A stretch of DNA of 64,000 nucleotides from Oasisia sp. SBJ-2009 (taxonomy: Eukaryota; Annelida; Polychaeta; Sabellida; Siboglinidae), in NCBI GenBank assembly GCA_964017155.1, contig OZ024864.1, positions 37,864,230-37,928,229 on the forward strand. The letters are read 5' to 3'. The notes under the pieces are model-generated. The model had not been told where the DNA came from. It saw only the letters and a program-made list of their open reading frames with translations, and searched no databases. Positions within the stretch are counted from its first letter, which is position 1. The number at the start of each line of letters is the position of its first letter. Shown here piece after piece: positions 11,253-24,075 of this stretch. Both the position numbers and the translations under genes were made by a program.

Positions 11253-13311
11253 TTACTGGTGTGTGTGTGTGGCTGTCCCTGCTGTTATTGTCTGACTGGC
11301 TGGTCTGCGATCAAGCTGTCGCTTTCTGTAAACGTCAAGTACAGATCTCTGTTGTTTTGCCTTGAAGTAGTCTTTCATCCGCTGTGACTTTATAGCTCGT
11401 CTGTGTCGGCGCACAGCTGGCTGCCTGGCATATTCTCGTTGGTACATAACATCTTGCTGGATGCGTTTTACTGCACGAGCAACTTTACCACCCTTCGTAA
11501 TGGGACACTGCACATTTTCTAGCTTCCGCAGCATCGATTCTCCAGCACCGTAGTTTAGGTGATCTATGACAGAACACACACGTCCCAGTGCATTGCGGCT
11601 AAACTTAACATTCTTGGGCAGTGATGCAGAGAAGGCTCTGTTTGCAGATTCGTTCGGGTTGGTTGTCAGTCTGCGGCGTGTCAAGTGAAGTGCGACATGG
11701 CCAAGACGCATCTCTATCAGTCCTTGGAGTGTGCTTCGATCCCCGTCTGTCATGTTTACTCGTGTCAGGCCGCACGCCTTCAGATGCGGAGAGGTGTTCC
11801 ACCAGTTCCTTCTGCCACCCCAGCAGACAATCGCGTGCCTGCGACAGTTAGCACACGAACCTGCATAGCAGTCGAGTGTAGCCTGAATGACATCCGGCAT
11901 GCGTGTCGCTATGGCAGTTTCATCGCTGTCGTGAAGCATATGGACACTGGTGTAGACCATCTGACACCTTGTCTTCACATCCTCTGCAAACAGTCTTCTG
12001 TTTTCTGTTCGCCTCGCAGCATCCTCTCCGGGAAACATCATAGAGGAGAACGATGCCTTGATGATGTGACGAAATTGTGTCTGAGACAGATGTGTCGTAT
12101 CGGATTGCCTCTGTGTTTCCATGCCAGCTGGCATGGCATCTTGTATGCCACGTGAAGCCAGTGCATCTCCATCTGTAGCGACATACTTGATTGCGACACC
12201 ATCTCGTGCCAGACTGTCACCAATGTGTTTCCCGATCCTGTACTCAGACAGTGGCTCTGTAGCGGGGACATATAGGCTGTACATCCAACATGTCCAGGGC
12301 AGGTGACGTTTAACCCTTTACTTCGAAGTGAAGATCCTAATTTGCACAGTTTATTGTCCAGTTGGAAAGCTATGATTTCCCGTTGACCAGTTTGCCAGCT
12401 GAATGCAGTCCCGAGAGCCTGCGATGCATTCTGTCCACCACAGCTGTAAGTGTTTTTGAGGTTCGTAGAATTGTATCGAACATAGACGCTGATGTTAATC
12501 GGAGCATCTTCTGGCAGACCACGAAGAGTGTTAGTCTCCTTGGATCTCTGTCTTCTCATGCGCAAGTCATCCATTGTTGCTGGTGCAGTGAGTGCTGCCA
12601 CCTTGTTCGCTGTTCTTTGCAATCCAGTGTGACTTGGAGGGGGTGTGTGCATTGCTGTCAGAATGTGACGGAACTTGGTAGTGGCGGTTGTTGTATCCTG
12701 CAGACCGATGTGAAGTGCTACATTCGTTGTGGCAGCCCGCTGACCACAGTGTCCAGTTTCAATCTCACTGTACAGCTTGTACATGCGTGAGTGATACTCG
12801 CAGTTCACACATTTCAACGACTCCTTCCAACAGAGGCCAATCTGTTGTTCCTGGTATATTTGAAATTGTGGCGAAGGGCACATGTTCTGCTCGGCATGCT
12901 CAGTGTAGCATTCATTCCACATCTGAGCATTCTTTCCAACATTCAGCAAACGCATTTCGGAGAGGAAAGTCCTTGATTTTCATCTGGCTGGAGGTAGCTT
13001 TCTGTTAAAGTTAGTCCTCGGTTTGGCCGCGGCCGAAGAATCTTGCTGCCGCCAGATATTCCATCAGCATCAGGGACTGTCAAGAGGCCACCAGACGTTT
13101 CTTGTACAACTCTTGAGAAATCTTCCCTGTCTAGACGTGGCATCCATACAGAACTGTGCTGTGTTTCGGTCGTTTCGTCATGTGTTGATTCAAAATATGG
13201 GTGCCCTTGCTGAAAGCCACGGCTAGATTTGCACATTCTTCCAACAGGCGATGTTTTCCTATTACTAAGCTTACTCGTCTCATTATTCTCATTATTTGCA
13301 GTCTCCTTCAT
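11253..13311 (-). pseudogene. Mutator-like transposase, U3, two frameshifts
   Basis: Same lesions as U1 and U2. Carries Gln to Pro and His to Arg changes in the helical stretch just before the RNase H-like core. Confidence 0.8.
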
Positions 13312-14574
13312 TGTAATCGTGCAGAGTAAACCCGGCAGAATTACAATTGGCAGAGACAATCCGTGATTTAAGATTTCAGACGTCCAAGGAGTCTGAAAGT
13401 CCAAATCACAGTGACAGAACACTGTGTGTTAGGGGGGGTTGGGGAGTGGCTTAGACCAGTGGAGCATCTGTTTGAAAATCTATGCCCAAAGTGGACTAAT
13501 CAGAGTACAGCAGGGTGACCAATCTATCATTTTTTGTTTACTTCACCTAATTAGAAACATGGAAAGACCCCAGGATAAGGTGCTAATGACAACTGGGCTG
13601 TGCAACTTCTGATAATCGCCCCCATAGGCCAGCCCACCCCTGGTGGCTGGCTTCTGACTTGATCACTGCTCAATCAGGCAAGTGTGACATTGTATCAGGT
13701 GTCTACTAATTGCATTGTGTAATACTTTGCAATTGAACCAATGAAGACGTCTGGTCTTTGAAGAATGCTCACTTTAAGGTCATGTATCATGTATATTTAC
13801 AGTCTTTTAATAGGGACAAGGGAAAACAGTCATCATAATTCTCACTGCAAAATGACAATAGCCTGTATGTGATATTTTACAAAAAACATACTGGGCTCTC
13901 TGAAAAATTGGGTAATGTGTTCATATATGGCACACAAAAAAGTTTGTGCACTGTGTAGTTCTGCAAGATTAAGCATTTTGAAACTGTCGCCTGCTCACTG
14001 TTGTGGCACTCGGTGAAATAGGGTGCACTTTGTAAATGTGTCTAAAAAAAAAATGTGTGGATGAAATAAAAAACAATTACAGCATGTTGCTTCAAATAGG
14101 AGTGCCAGTAAAATGTGTTAATTTCAGATTTGTTCGCCAAAACAACCATGTCTATTTGGGGTCATGACACAGTTAGACTTCCTGTTTGGTTACCGTTGCA
14201 ACATAGTCCCATAAAAAAATAGATTTAGATTTTTTTCAACATTCACATGCTGTGACATAAGTGCATTTGAACAGTCATATTTCCAGGTGTGATTGTGGAA
14301 GCTGTTGACAGTGAAATGGTGCATTTTTAGCTGATTTCACTATGCGGATGGGTACATGGCGGTGATTTGGCTTGTTGACACCTCTGTTGTGTTACTGCCT
14401 GCATTCATTTGTAAATATTGACGGGTGTCACACATAGCGGCACTTTACGAGAGAACGAAACATTGGAACTTGACTAAACTCGACCAGCTTGTCACTGAGA
14501 TGATGATAACAACAGCCAATACGTTTTAGAATTTTCCTGCGTCTGGTTTTCTTATAATCCTACAAAACGCTAAC

Positions 14575-15039
14575 ATGGTGGCCAATGGGAAAGTTAACTG
14601 TGTCATGAGCCCTATTAGACGCCTAGCAGCAGAAACAGTTTTTAGTTGGCGCGAGATGATGGAGGCAGCGTTCTTTGACAAATATTCCGAAATAATTAGT
14701 GACAAGGTGTGCGTGTCAAGCAACAGTGAGTGTCTCATTTGGACTGCCTGTACATCAGGTGAGAAAGTGAAGTATGGTGTAGTTAAAGTGACGTTTAGTT
14801 GTGGAAACCGACGAACTATAAAAGCACACCGACTGGCCTTCATGCTATTTCATAGACAGACATTCTTGGCAGCACACCTAGATGCGTCGCATTTATGTCA
14901 CAACAGTCTTTGTGTTAATGCCAACCACATCAATCTTGAACCTCGTTCCATCAACAGTCAGAGAAATTCATGCAAGAAAACCGGCAATTGTAGCGGTCAT
15001 GGTATATATCCGGCATGTCTGTTATGGCTACAACTGTGA
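14575..15039 (+). CDS. His-Cys box endonuclease, U4
   Basis: Same protein as U1. Its upstream flank also matches U1 rather than its neighbour U3. Confidence 0.85.
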   Translation: MVANGKVNCVMSPIRRLAAETVFSWREMMEAAFFDKYSEIISDKVCVSSNSECLIWTACTSGEKVKYGVVKVTFSCGNRRTIKAHRLAFMLFHRQTFLAAHLDASHLCHNSLCVNANHINLEPRSINSQRNSCKKTGNCSGHGIYPACLLWLQL

Positions 15040-15532
15040 AATGTGGTAAGAATGAACTCACTTTTTTTCGGGAGTGCATGTGCAGAATGAACTGTTCCGA
15101 TATGTTGTCTCCTTGGCTCGTAACTGGTCAATGGACTGGACAGTGTCACACGTGTGACGGCCATGCCGTGCAACAAGTGTGATGATCGTGTCGTATCGGT
15201 ACAGCGTGATGATGGCGCGGAGCTATAGTCTTCTCATGGCGTATGTCAGACAGCAGGCAGGTGATCGATGGTGTACGTAGATTGTGCTCCCATTGCATAG
15301 ACAGTCAAAGTTGCAGCTCAAGTAGACGCTAAGGAATAATACAAAGTCATATTGTTAGATTACTGTCTGTGTGCTCACTTCCATCTATTTAACTGTGTGG
15401 TGAGTGTGTCTGCCTACAATTTCTTAGCATAGGGGTGGTCGGCTGATTTCCGTGATCTTAGTGAATATGAGTGTTCAGTGTCATTGCCATGTGGGGTTGG
15501 GCGTGCACGTCTCCGTCTGCGTCTCACAGTTC

Positions 15533-17582
15533 TTACTGGTGTGTGTGTGTGGCTGTCCCTGCTGTTATTGTCTGACTGGCTGGTCTGCGATCAAGCTGTC
15601 GCTTTCTGTAAACGTCAAGTACAGATCTCTGTTGTTTTGCCTTGAAGTAGTCTTTCATCCGCTGTGACTTTATAGCTCGTCTGTGTCGGCGCACAGCTGG
15701 CTGCCTGGCATATTCTCGTTGGTACATAACATCTTGCTGGATGCGTTTTACTGCACGAGCAACTTTTCCACCCTTCGTAATGGGACACTGCACATTTTCT
15801 AGCTTCCGCAGCATCGATTCTCCAGCACCGTAGTTTAGGTGATCTATGACAGAACACACACGTCCCAGTGCATTGCGGCTGAACTTAACATTCTTGGGCA
15901 GTGATGCAGAGAAGGCTCTGTTTGCAGATTCGTTCGGGTTGGTTGTCAGTCTGCGGCGTGTCAAGTGAAGTGCGACATGGCCAAGACGCATCTCTATCAG
16001 TCCTTGGAGTGTGCTTCGATCACCGTCTGTCATGTTTACTCGTGTCAGGCCGCACGCCTTCAGATGCGGAGAGGTGTTCCACCAGTTCCTTCTGCCACCC
16101 CAGCAGACAATCGCGTGCCTGCGACAGTTAGCACACGAACCTGCATAGCAGTCGAGTGTAGCCTGAATGACATCCGGCATGCGTGTCGCTATGGCAGTTT
16201 CATCGCTGTCGTGAAGCATATGGACACTGGTGTAGACCATCTGACACCTTGTCTTCACATCCTCTGCAAACAGTCTTCTGTTTTCTGTTCGCCTCGCAGC
16301 ATCCTCTCCGGGAAACATCATAGAGGAGAACGATGCCTTCATGATGTGACGAAATTGTGTCTGAGACAGATGTGTCGTATCGGATTGCCTCTGTGTTTCC
16401 ATGCCAGCTGGCATGGCATCTTGTATGCCACGTGAAGCCAGTGCATCTCCATCTGTAGGGACATACTTGATTGTGACACCATCTCGTGCCAGACTGTCAC
16501 CAATGTGTTTCCCGATCCTGTACTCAGACAGTGGCTCTGTAGCTGGCACATTGGCTGTACATCCAACATGTCCAGGGCAGGTGACGTTTAACCCTTTACT
16601 TCGAAGTGAAGATCCTAATTTGCACAGTTTATTGTCCAGTTGGAAAGCTATGATTTCCCGTTGACCAGTTTGCCAGCTGAATGCAGTCCCCAGAGCCTGC
16701 GATGCATTCTGTCCACCACAGCTGTAAGTGTTTTTGAGGTTCGTAGAATTGTATCGAACATAGACGCTGATTTTAATCGGAGCATCTTCTGGCAGACCAC
16801 GAAGAGTGTTAGTCTCCTTGGATCTCTGTCTTCTCATGTGCAAGTCATCCATTGTTGCTTGTGCAGTGAGTGCTGCCACCTTGTTCGCTGTTCTTTGCAA
16901 TCCAGTGTGACTTGGAGGGGGTGTGTGCATTGCTGTCAGAATGTGACGGAACTTGGTAGTGGCAGTTGTTGTATCCTGCAGACCGATGTGAAGTGCTACA
17001 TTCGTTGTGGCTGCCCGCTGACCACAGTGTCCAGTTTCAATCTCACTGTACAGCTTGTACATGCGTGAGTTCGCAGTTCACACATTTCAACGACTCCTTC
17101 CAACAGAGGCCAATCTGTTGTTCCTGGTATATTTGAAATTGTGGCGAAGGGCACATGTTCTGCTCGGCATGCTCAGTGTAGCATTCATTCCACATCTGAG
17201 CATTCTTTCCAACATTCAGCAAACGCATTTCGGAGGAAAGTCCTTGATTTTCATCTGGCTGGAGGTAGCTTTCTGTTAAAGTTAGTCTTCGGTTTGGCCG
17301 CGGCCGAAGAATCTTGCTGCCGCCAGATATTCCATCAGCATCAGGGACTGTCAAGAGGCCACCAGACGTTTCTTGTACAACTCTTGAGAAATCTTCCCTG
17401 TCTAGACGTGGCATCCATACAGAACTGTGCTGTGTTTCGGTCGTTTCGTCATGTGTTGATTCAAAATATGGGTGCCCTTGCTGAAAGCCACGGCTAGATT
17501 TGCACATTCTTCCAACAGGCGATGTTTTCCTATTACTAAGCTTACTCGTCTCATTATTCTCATTATTTGCAGTCTCCTTCAT
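15533..17582 (-). pseudogene. Mutator-like transposase, U4, one frameshift
   Basis: Only one break: a 5-nt deletion near 17069 (GAGTTCGC for GAGTGATACTCGC) just after the CVNC motif. A 509-codon frame (17062-15533) covers the whole catalytic region and C-terminus. The 2-nt breaks of U1-U3 are absent, so those are copy-specific lesions and not introns. Confidence 0.8.
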
Positions 17583-18839
17583 TGTAATCGTGCAGAGTAA
17601 TCCCGGCAGAATTACAATTGGCAGAGACAAACCGTGATTTAAGATTTCAGACGTCCAAGGAGTCTGAAAGTCCAAATCACAGTGACAGAACACTGTGTGT
17701 TAGGGGGGTGGGGAGTGGCTCAGACCAGTGGAGCATCTGTTTGAAAATCTATGCCCAAAGTGGACCAATCAGAGTACAGCACGGTGACCAATCTATCATT
17801 TTTTATTTACTTCACCTAATTAGAAACATGGAAAGACCCCAGGATAAGGTGCTAATGACAACTGGGCTGTGCAACTTCTGATAATCGCCCCCATAGGCCA
17901 GCCCACCCCTGGTGGCTGGCTTCTGACTTGATCACTGCTCAATCAGGCAAGTGTGACAGTGTATCAGGTGTCTACTAATTGCATTGTGTAATACTTTGCA
18001 ATTGAACCAATTAAGACGTCTGGTCTTTGAAGAATGCTCACTTTAAGGTCAATTATCATGTATATTTACAGTCTTTTAATAGGGACAAGGGAAAACAGTC
18101 ATCATAATTCTCACTGCAAAATGACAATAGCCTGTATGTGATATTTTACAAAAAACATACTGGGCTCTCTGAAAAATTGGGTAATGTGTTCATATATGGC
18201 ACACAAAAAAGTTTGTGCACTGTGTAGTTCTGCAAGATTAGGCATTTTGAAACTGTCGCCTGCTCACTGTTGTGGCGCTCGGTGAAATAGGGTGCACTTT
18301 GTAAATGTGTCTAAAAAAAAAATGTGTGGATGAAATAAAAAACAATTACAGCATGTTGCTTCAAATAGGAGTGCCAGTAAAATGTGTTAATTTCAGATTT
18401 GTTCGCCAAAACAACCATGTCTATTTGGGGTCATGACACAGACTTCCTGTTTGGTTACCGTTGCAACATAGTCCCATAAAAAAATAGATTTAGATTTTTT
18501 TCAACATTCACATGCTGTGACATAAGTGCATTTGAACAGTCATATTTCCAGGTGTGATTGTGGAAGCTGTTGACAGTGAAATGGTGCATTTTTAGCTGAT
18601 TTCACTATGCGGATGGGTACTTGGCAGTGATTTATCTTGTTGACACCTCTGTTGTGTTACTGCCTGCATTCATTTGTAAATATTGACGGGTGTCACACAT
18701 AGCGGCACTTTACGAGAGAACGAAACATTGGAACTTGACTAAACTCGACCAGCTTGTCACTGAGATGATGATAACTACAGCCAATACGTTTTAGAATTTT
18801 CCTGCGTCTGGTTTTCTTATAATCCTACAAAACGCTAAC

Positions 18840-19304
18840 ATGGTGGCCAATGGGAAAGTTAACTGTGTCATGAGCCCTATTAGACGCCTAGCAGCAGAAA
18901 AACTTTTTAGTTGGAGCGAGATGATGGAGGCAGCGTTCTTTGACAAATATTCCGAAATAATTAGTGACAAGGTGTGCGTGTCAAGCAACAGTGAGTGTCT
19001 CATTTGGACTGCCTGTACATCAGGTGAGAAAGTGAAATATGGTGTAGTAAAAGTGACGTTTAGTTGTGGAAACCGACGAACTATAAAAGCACACCGACTG
19101 GCCTTCATGCTACTTCATAGACAGACATTCTTGGCAGCACACCTAGATGCGTCGCATTTATGTCACAACAGTCTTTGTGTTAATGCCAACCACATCAATC
19201 TTGAACCTCGTTCCATCAACAGTCAGAGAAATTCATGCAAGAAAACCGGCAATTGTAGCGGTCATGGTATATATCCGGCATGTCTGTTATGGCTACAACT
19301 GTGA
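18840..19304 (+). CDS. His-Cys box endonuclease, U5 (variant)
   Basis: Open 154-residue frame with replacements in the N-terminal half (KLFSWSEMM instead of TVFSWREMM around residues 21-29, and Phe92 to Leu). The catalytic box is unchanged. The same variant set recurs in U8 and U9, which defines a second nuclease type in the array. Confidence 0.85.
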   Translation: MVANGKVNCVMSPIRRLAAEKLFSWSEMMEAAFFDKYSEIISDKVCVSSNSECLIWTACTSGEKVKYGVVKVTFSCGNRRTIKAHRLAFMLLHRQTFLAAHLDASHLCHNSLCVNANHINLEPRSINSQRNSCKKTGNCSGHGIYPACLLWLQL

Positions 19305-19679
19305 AATGTGGTAAGAATGAACTCACTTTTTTTCGGGAGTGCATGTGCAGAATGAACTGTTCCGATATGTTGTCTCCTTGGCTCGTAACTGGTCAATGGA
19401 CTGGACAGTGTCACACGTGTGACGGCCATGCCGTGCAACAAGTGTGATGATCGTGTCGTATCGGTACAGCGTGATGATGGCGCGGAGCTATAGTCTTCTC
19501 ATGGCGTATGTCAGACAGCAGGCAGGTGATCGATGGTGTACGTAGATTGTGTTCGCATTGCATACACAGTCAAAGTTGCAGCTCAAGTAGACGCTAAGGA
19601 ATAATACAAAGTCATATTGTTAGATTACTGTCTTGTGTGCTCACTTCCATCTATTTAACTGTGTGGTGAGTGTGTCTGC

Positions 19680-21855
19680 CTACAATTTCTTAGCATAGGG
19701 GTGGTCGGCTGATTTCCGTGATCTTAGTGAATATGAGTGTTCAGTGTCATTGCCATGTGGGGTTGGGGGTGCACGTCTCCGTCTGCGTCTCACAGTTCTT
19801 ACTGGTGTGTGTGTGGCTGTCGCTGCTGTTATTGTCTGACTGGCTGGTCTGCGATCAAGCTGTCGCTTTCTGTAAACGTCAAGTACAGATCTCTGTTGTT
19901 TTGCCTTGAAGTAGTCTTTCATCCGCTGTGACTTTGTAGCTCGTCTGTGTCGGCGCACAGCTGGCTGCCTGGCATATTCTCGTTGGTACATAACATCTTG
20001 CTGGATGCGTTTTACTGCACGAGCAACTTTTCCACCCTTCGTAATGGGACACTGCACATTTTCTAGCTTCCGCAGCATCGATTCTCCAGCACCGTAGTTT
20101 AGGCGATCTATGACAGAACACACACGTCCCAGTGCATTGCGGCTGAACTTAACATTCTTGGGCAGTGATGCAGAGAAGGCTCTGTTTGCAGATTCGTTCG
20201 GGTTGGTTGTCAGTCTGCGGCGTGTCAAGTGAAGTGCGACATGGCCAAGACGCATCTCTATCAGTCCTTGGAGTGTGCTTCGATCACCGTCTGTCATGTT
20301 TACTCGTGTCAGGCCGCACGCCTTCAGATGCGGAGAGGTGTTCCACCAGTTCCTTCTGCCACCCCTGCAGACAATCGCGTGCCTGCGACAGTTAGCACAC
20401 GAACCTGCATAGCAGTCGAGTGTAGCCTGAATGACATCCGGCATGCGTGTCGCTATGGCAGTTTCATCGCTGTCGTGAAGCATATGGACACTGGTGTAGA
20501 CCATCTGACACCTTGTCTTCACATCCTCTGCAAACAGTCTTCTGTTTTCTGTTCGCCTCGCAGCATCCTCTCCGGGAAACATCATAGAGGAGAACGATGC
20601 CTTCAAGATGTGACGAAATTGTGTCTGAGACAGATGTGTCGTATCGGATTGCCTCTGTGTTTCCATGCCAGCTGGCATGGCATCTTGTATGCCACGTGAA
20701 GCCAGTGCATCTCCATCTGTAGTGACATACTTGATTGCGACACCATCTCGTGCCAGACTGTCACCAATGTGTTTCCCGATCCTGTACTCAGACAGTGGCT
20801 CTGTAGCGGGGACATATAGGCTGTACATCCAACATGTCCAGGGCAGGTGACGTTTAACCCTTTACTTCGAAGTGAAGATCCTAATTTGCACAGTTTATTG
20901 TCCAGTTGGAAAGCTATGATTTCCCGTTGACCAGTTTGCCAGCTGAATGCAGTCCCGAGAGCCTGCGATGCATTCTGTCCACCACAGCTGTAAGTGTTTT
21001 TGAGGTTCGTAGAATTGTATCGAACATAGACGCTGATGTTAATCGGAGCATCTTCTGTCAGACCACGAAGAGTGTTAGTCTCCTTGGATCTCTGTCTTCT
21101 CATGTGCAAGTCATCCATTGTTGCTTGTGCAGTGAGTGCTGCCACCTTGTTCGCTGTTCTTTGCAATCCAGTGTGACTTGGAGGGGGTGTGTGCATTGCT
21201 GTCAGAATGTGACGGAACTTGGTAGTGGCGGTTGTTGTATCCTGCAGACCGATGTGAAGTGCTACATTCGTTGTGGCAGCCCGCTGACCACAGTGTCCAG
21301 TTTCAATCTCACTGTACAGCTTGTACATGCGTGAGTGATACTCGCAGTTCACACATTTCAACGACTCCTTCCAACAGAGGCCAATCTGTTGTTCCTGGTA
21401 TATTTGAAATTGTGGCGAAGGGCACATGTTCTGCTCGGCATGCTCAGTGTAGCATTCATTCCACATCTGAGCATTCTTTCCAACATTCAGCAAACGCATT
21501 TCGGAGAGGAAAGTCCTTGATTTTCATCTGGCTGGAGGTAGCTTTCTGTTAAAGTTAGTCCTCGGTTTGGCCGCGGCCGAAGAATCTTGCTGCCGCCAGA
21601 TATTCCATCAGCATCAGGGACTGTCAAGAGGCCACCAGACGTTTCTTGTACAACTCTTGAGAAATCTTCCCTGTCTAGACGTGGCATCCATTCAGAACTG
21701 TGCTGTGTTTCGGTCGTTTCGTCATGTGTTGATTCAAAATATGGGTGCCCTTGCTGAAAGCCACGGCTAGATTTGCACATTCTTCCAACAGGCGATGTTT
21801 TCCTATTACTAAGCTTACTCGTCTCATTATTCTCATTATTTGCAGTCTCCTTCAT
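19680..21855 (-). pseudogene. Mutator-like transposase, U5, frameshifted but with full basic tail
   Basis: Has the same two 2-nt breaks as U1-U3, near 21503 and 20813. Its GT run has five repeats, so the C-terminal frame continues 41 residues past the usual stop into a basic tail with an RRRRRR run, probably the original nuclear localisation/DNA-binding tail, ending at a TAG in 19680-19682. Confidence 0.8.
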
Positions 21856-23147
21856 TGTAATCGTGCAGAGTAAACCCGGCAGAATTACAATTGGCAGAGA
21901 CAATCCGTGATTTAAGATTTCAGACGTCCAAGGAGTCTGAAAGTCCAAATCACAGTGACAGAACACTGTGTGTTAGGGGGGGTTGGGGAGTGGCTTAGAC
22001 CAGTGGAGCATCTGTTTGAAAATCTATGCCCAAAGTGGACCAATCAGAGTACAGCAGGGTGACCAATCTATCATTTTTTGTTTACTTCACCTAATTAGAA
22101 ACATGGAAAGACCCCAGGATAAGGTGCTAATGACAACTGGGCTGTGCAACTTCTGATAATCGCCCCCATAGGCCAGCCCACCCCTGGTGGCTGGCTTCTG
22201 ACTTGATCACTGCTCAATCAGGCAAGTGTGACATTGTATCAGGTGTCTACTAATTGCATTGTGTAATACTTTGCAATTGAACCAATTAAGACGTCTGGTC
22301 TTTGAAGAATGCTCACTTTAAGGTCATGTATCATGTATATTTACAGTCTTTTAATAGGGACAAGGGAAAACAGTCATCATAATTCTCACTGCAAAATGAC
22401 AATAGCCTGTATGTGATATTTTACAAAAAACATACTGGGCTCTCTGAAAAATTGGGTAATGTGTTCATATATGGCACACAAAAAAGTTTGTGCACTGTGT
22501 AGTTCTGCAAGATTAGGCATTTTGAAACTGTCGCCTGCTCACTGTTGTGGCGCTCGGTGAAATAGGGTGCACTTTGTAAATGTGTCTAAAAAAAAAATGT
22601 GTGGATGAAATAAAAAACAATTACAGCATGTTGCTTCAAATAGGAGTGCCAGTAAAATGTGTTAATTTCAGATTTGTTCGCCAAAACAACCATGTCTATT
22701 TGGGGTCATGACACAGTTAGACTTCCTGTTTGGTTACCGTTGCAACATAGTCCCATAAAAAAATAGATTTAGATTTTTTTCAACATTCACATGCTGTGAC
22801 ATAAGTGCATTTGAACAGTCATATTTCCAGGTGTGATTGTGGAAGCTGTTGACAGTGAAATGGTGCATTTTTAGCTGATTTCACTATGCGGATGGGTACT
22901 TGGCGGTGATTTGGCTTGTTGACACCTCTGTTGTGTTACTGCCTGCATTCATTTGTAAATATTGACGGGTGTCACACATAGCGGCACTTTACAAGAGAAC
23001 GAAACATTGGAACTTGACTAAACTCGACCAGCTTGTCACTGAGATGATGATAACAACAGCCAATACGTTTTAGAATTTTCCTGCGTCTGGTTTTCTTATA
23101 ATCCTACAAAACGCTAACATGGTGCCCATGGGAAAGTTAACTGTGTC

Positions 23148-23582
23148 ATGAGCCCTATTAGACGCCTAGCAGCAGAAACAGTTTTTAGTTGGCGCGAGAT
23201 GATGGAGGCAGCGTTCTTTGACAAATATTCCGAAATAATTAGTGACAAGGTGTGCGTGTCAAGCAACAGTGAGTGTCTCATTTGGACTGCCTGTACATCA
23301 GGTGAGAAAGTGAAGTATGGTGTAGTTAAAGTGACGTTTAGTTGTGGAAACCGACGAACTATAAAAGCACACCGACTGGCCTTCATGCTATTTCATAGAC
23401 AGACATTCTTGGCAGCACACCTAGATGCGTCGCATTTATGTCACAACAGTCTTTGTGTTAATGCCAACCACATCAATCTTGAACCTCGTTCCATCAACAG
23501 TCAGAGAAATTCATGCAAGAAAACTGGCAATTGTAGCGGTCATGGTATATATCCGGCATGTCTGTTATGGCTACAACTGTGA
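23148..23582 (+). CDS. His-Cys box endonuclease, U6, 5' frameshifted
   Basis: A single-base deletion near 23124-23131 (ATGGTGCCCATGGG for ATGGTGGCCAATGGG) puts the usual ATG at 23119 out of frame. The rest of the frame is intact and could start at the in-frame ATG 23148 (Met11 of the other copies), giving 144 residues with the complete His-Cys box. Whether this shorter protein is made or works is unknown. It is the only nuclease copy of eleven with a frame-breaking change. Confidence 0.7.
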   Translation: MSPIRRLAAETVFSWREMMEAAFFDKYSEIISDKVCVSSNSECLIWTACTSGEKVKYGVVKVTFSCGNRRTIKAHRLAFMLFHRQTFLAAHLDASHLCHNSLCVNANHINLEPRSINSQRNSCKKTGNCSGHGIYPACLLWLQL

Positions 23583-24075
23583 AATGTGGTAAGAATGAAC
23601 TCACTTTTTTTCGGGAGTGCATGTGCAGAATGAACTGTTCCGATATGTTGTCTCCTTGGCTCGTAACTAGTCAATGGACTGGACAGTGTCACACGTGTGA
23701 CGGCCATGCCGTGCAACAAGTGTGATGATCGTGTCGTATCGGTACAGAGTGATGATGGCGCGGAGCTATAGTCTTCTGATGGCGTATGTCAGACAGCAGG
23801 CAGGTGATCGATGGTGTACGTAGATTGTGCTCGCATTGCATAGACAGTCAAAGTTGCAGCTCAAGTAGACGCTAAGGAATAATACAAAGTCATATTGTTA
23901 GATTACTGTCTGTGTGCTCACTTCCATCTATTTAACTGTGTGGTGAGTGTGTCTGCCTACAATTTCTTAGCATAGGGGTGGTCGGCTGATTTCCGTGATC
24001 TTAGTGAATATGAGTGTTCAGTGTCATTGCCATGTGGGGTTGGGCGTGCACGTCTCCGTCTGCGTCTCACAGTTC

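Larger units (their letters stand above)
9878..14157 (+). mobile_element. Array unit U3 (4280 bp)
   Basis: Same layout. The left three quarters match U2. The right end instead matches U0, sharing CTAAT in place of the CCAAT box, 'aagcatttt' and 'gcactcgg'. This places a crossover between unit types inside the copy. Confidence 0.9.
14158..18426 (+). mobile_element. Array unit U4 (4269 bp)
   Basis: The left part resembles U1. The right part carries features shared with U7 and U8: a 5-nt deletion in the transposase near 17069, GGAGGAAAG instead of GGAGAGGAAAG near 17232, and 'gacagtgtatc' near 17956. It is a mosaic of two unit types. Confidence 0.9.
18427..22701 (+). mobile_element. Array unit U5 (4275 bp)
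   Basis: Starts with a 4-nt deletion just inside the end sequence (ACACAGACTTCC instead of ACACAGTTAGACTTCC), shared only with U8 and U9. Its nuclease also shares the KLFSWSEMM variant with U8 and U9. It is the only array unit with the shorter (GT)5 run that keeps the transposase basic tail in frame. Confidence 0.9.
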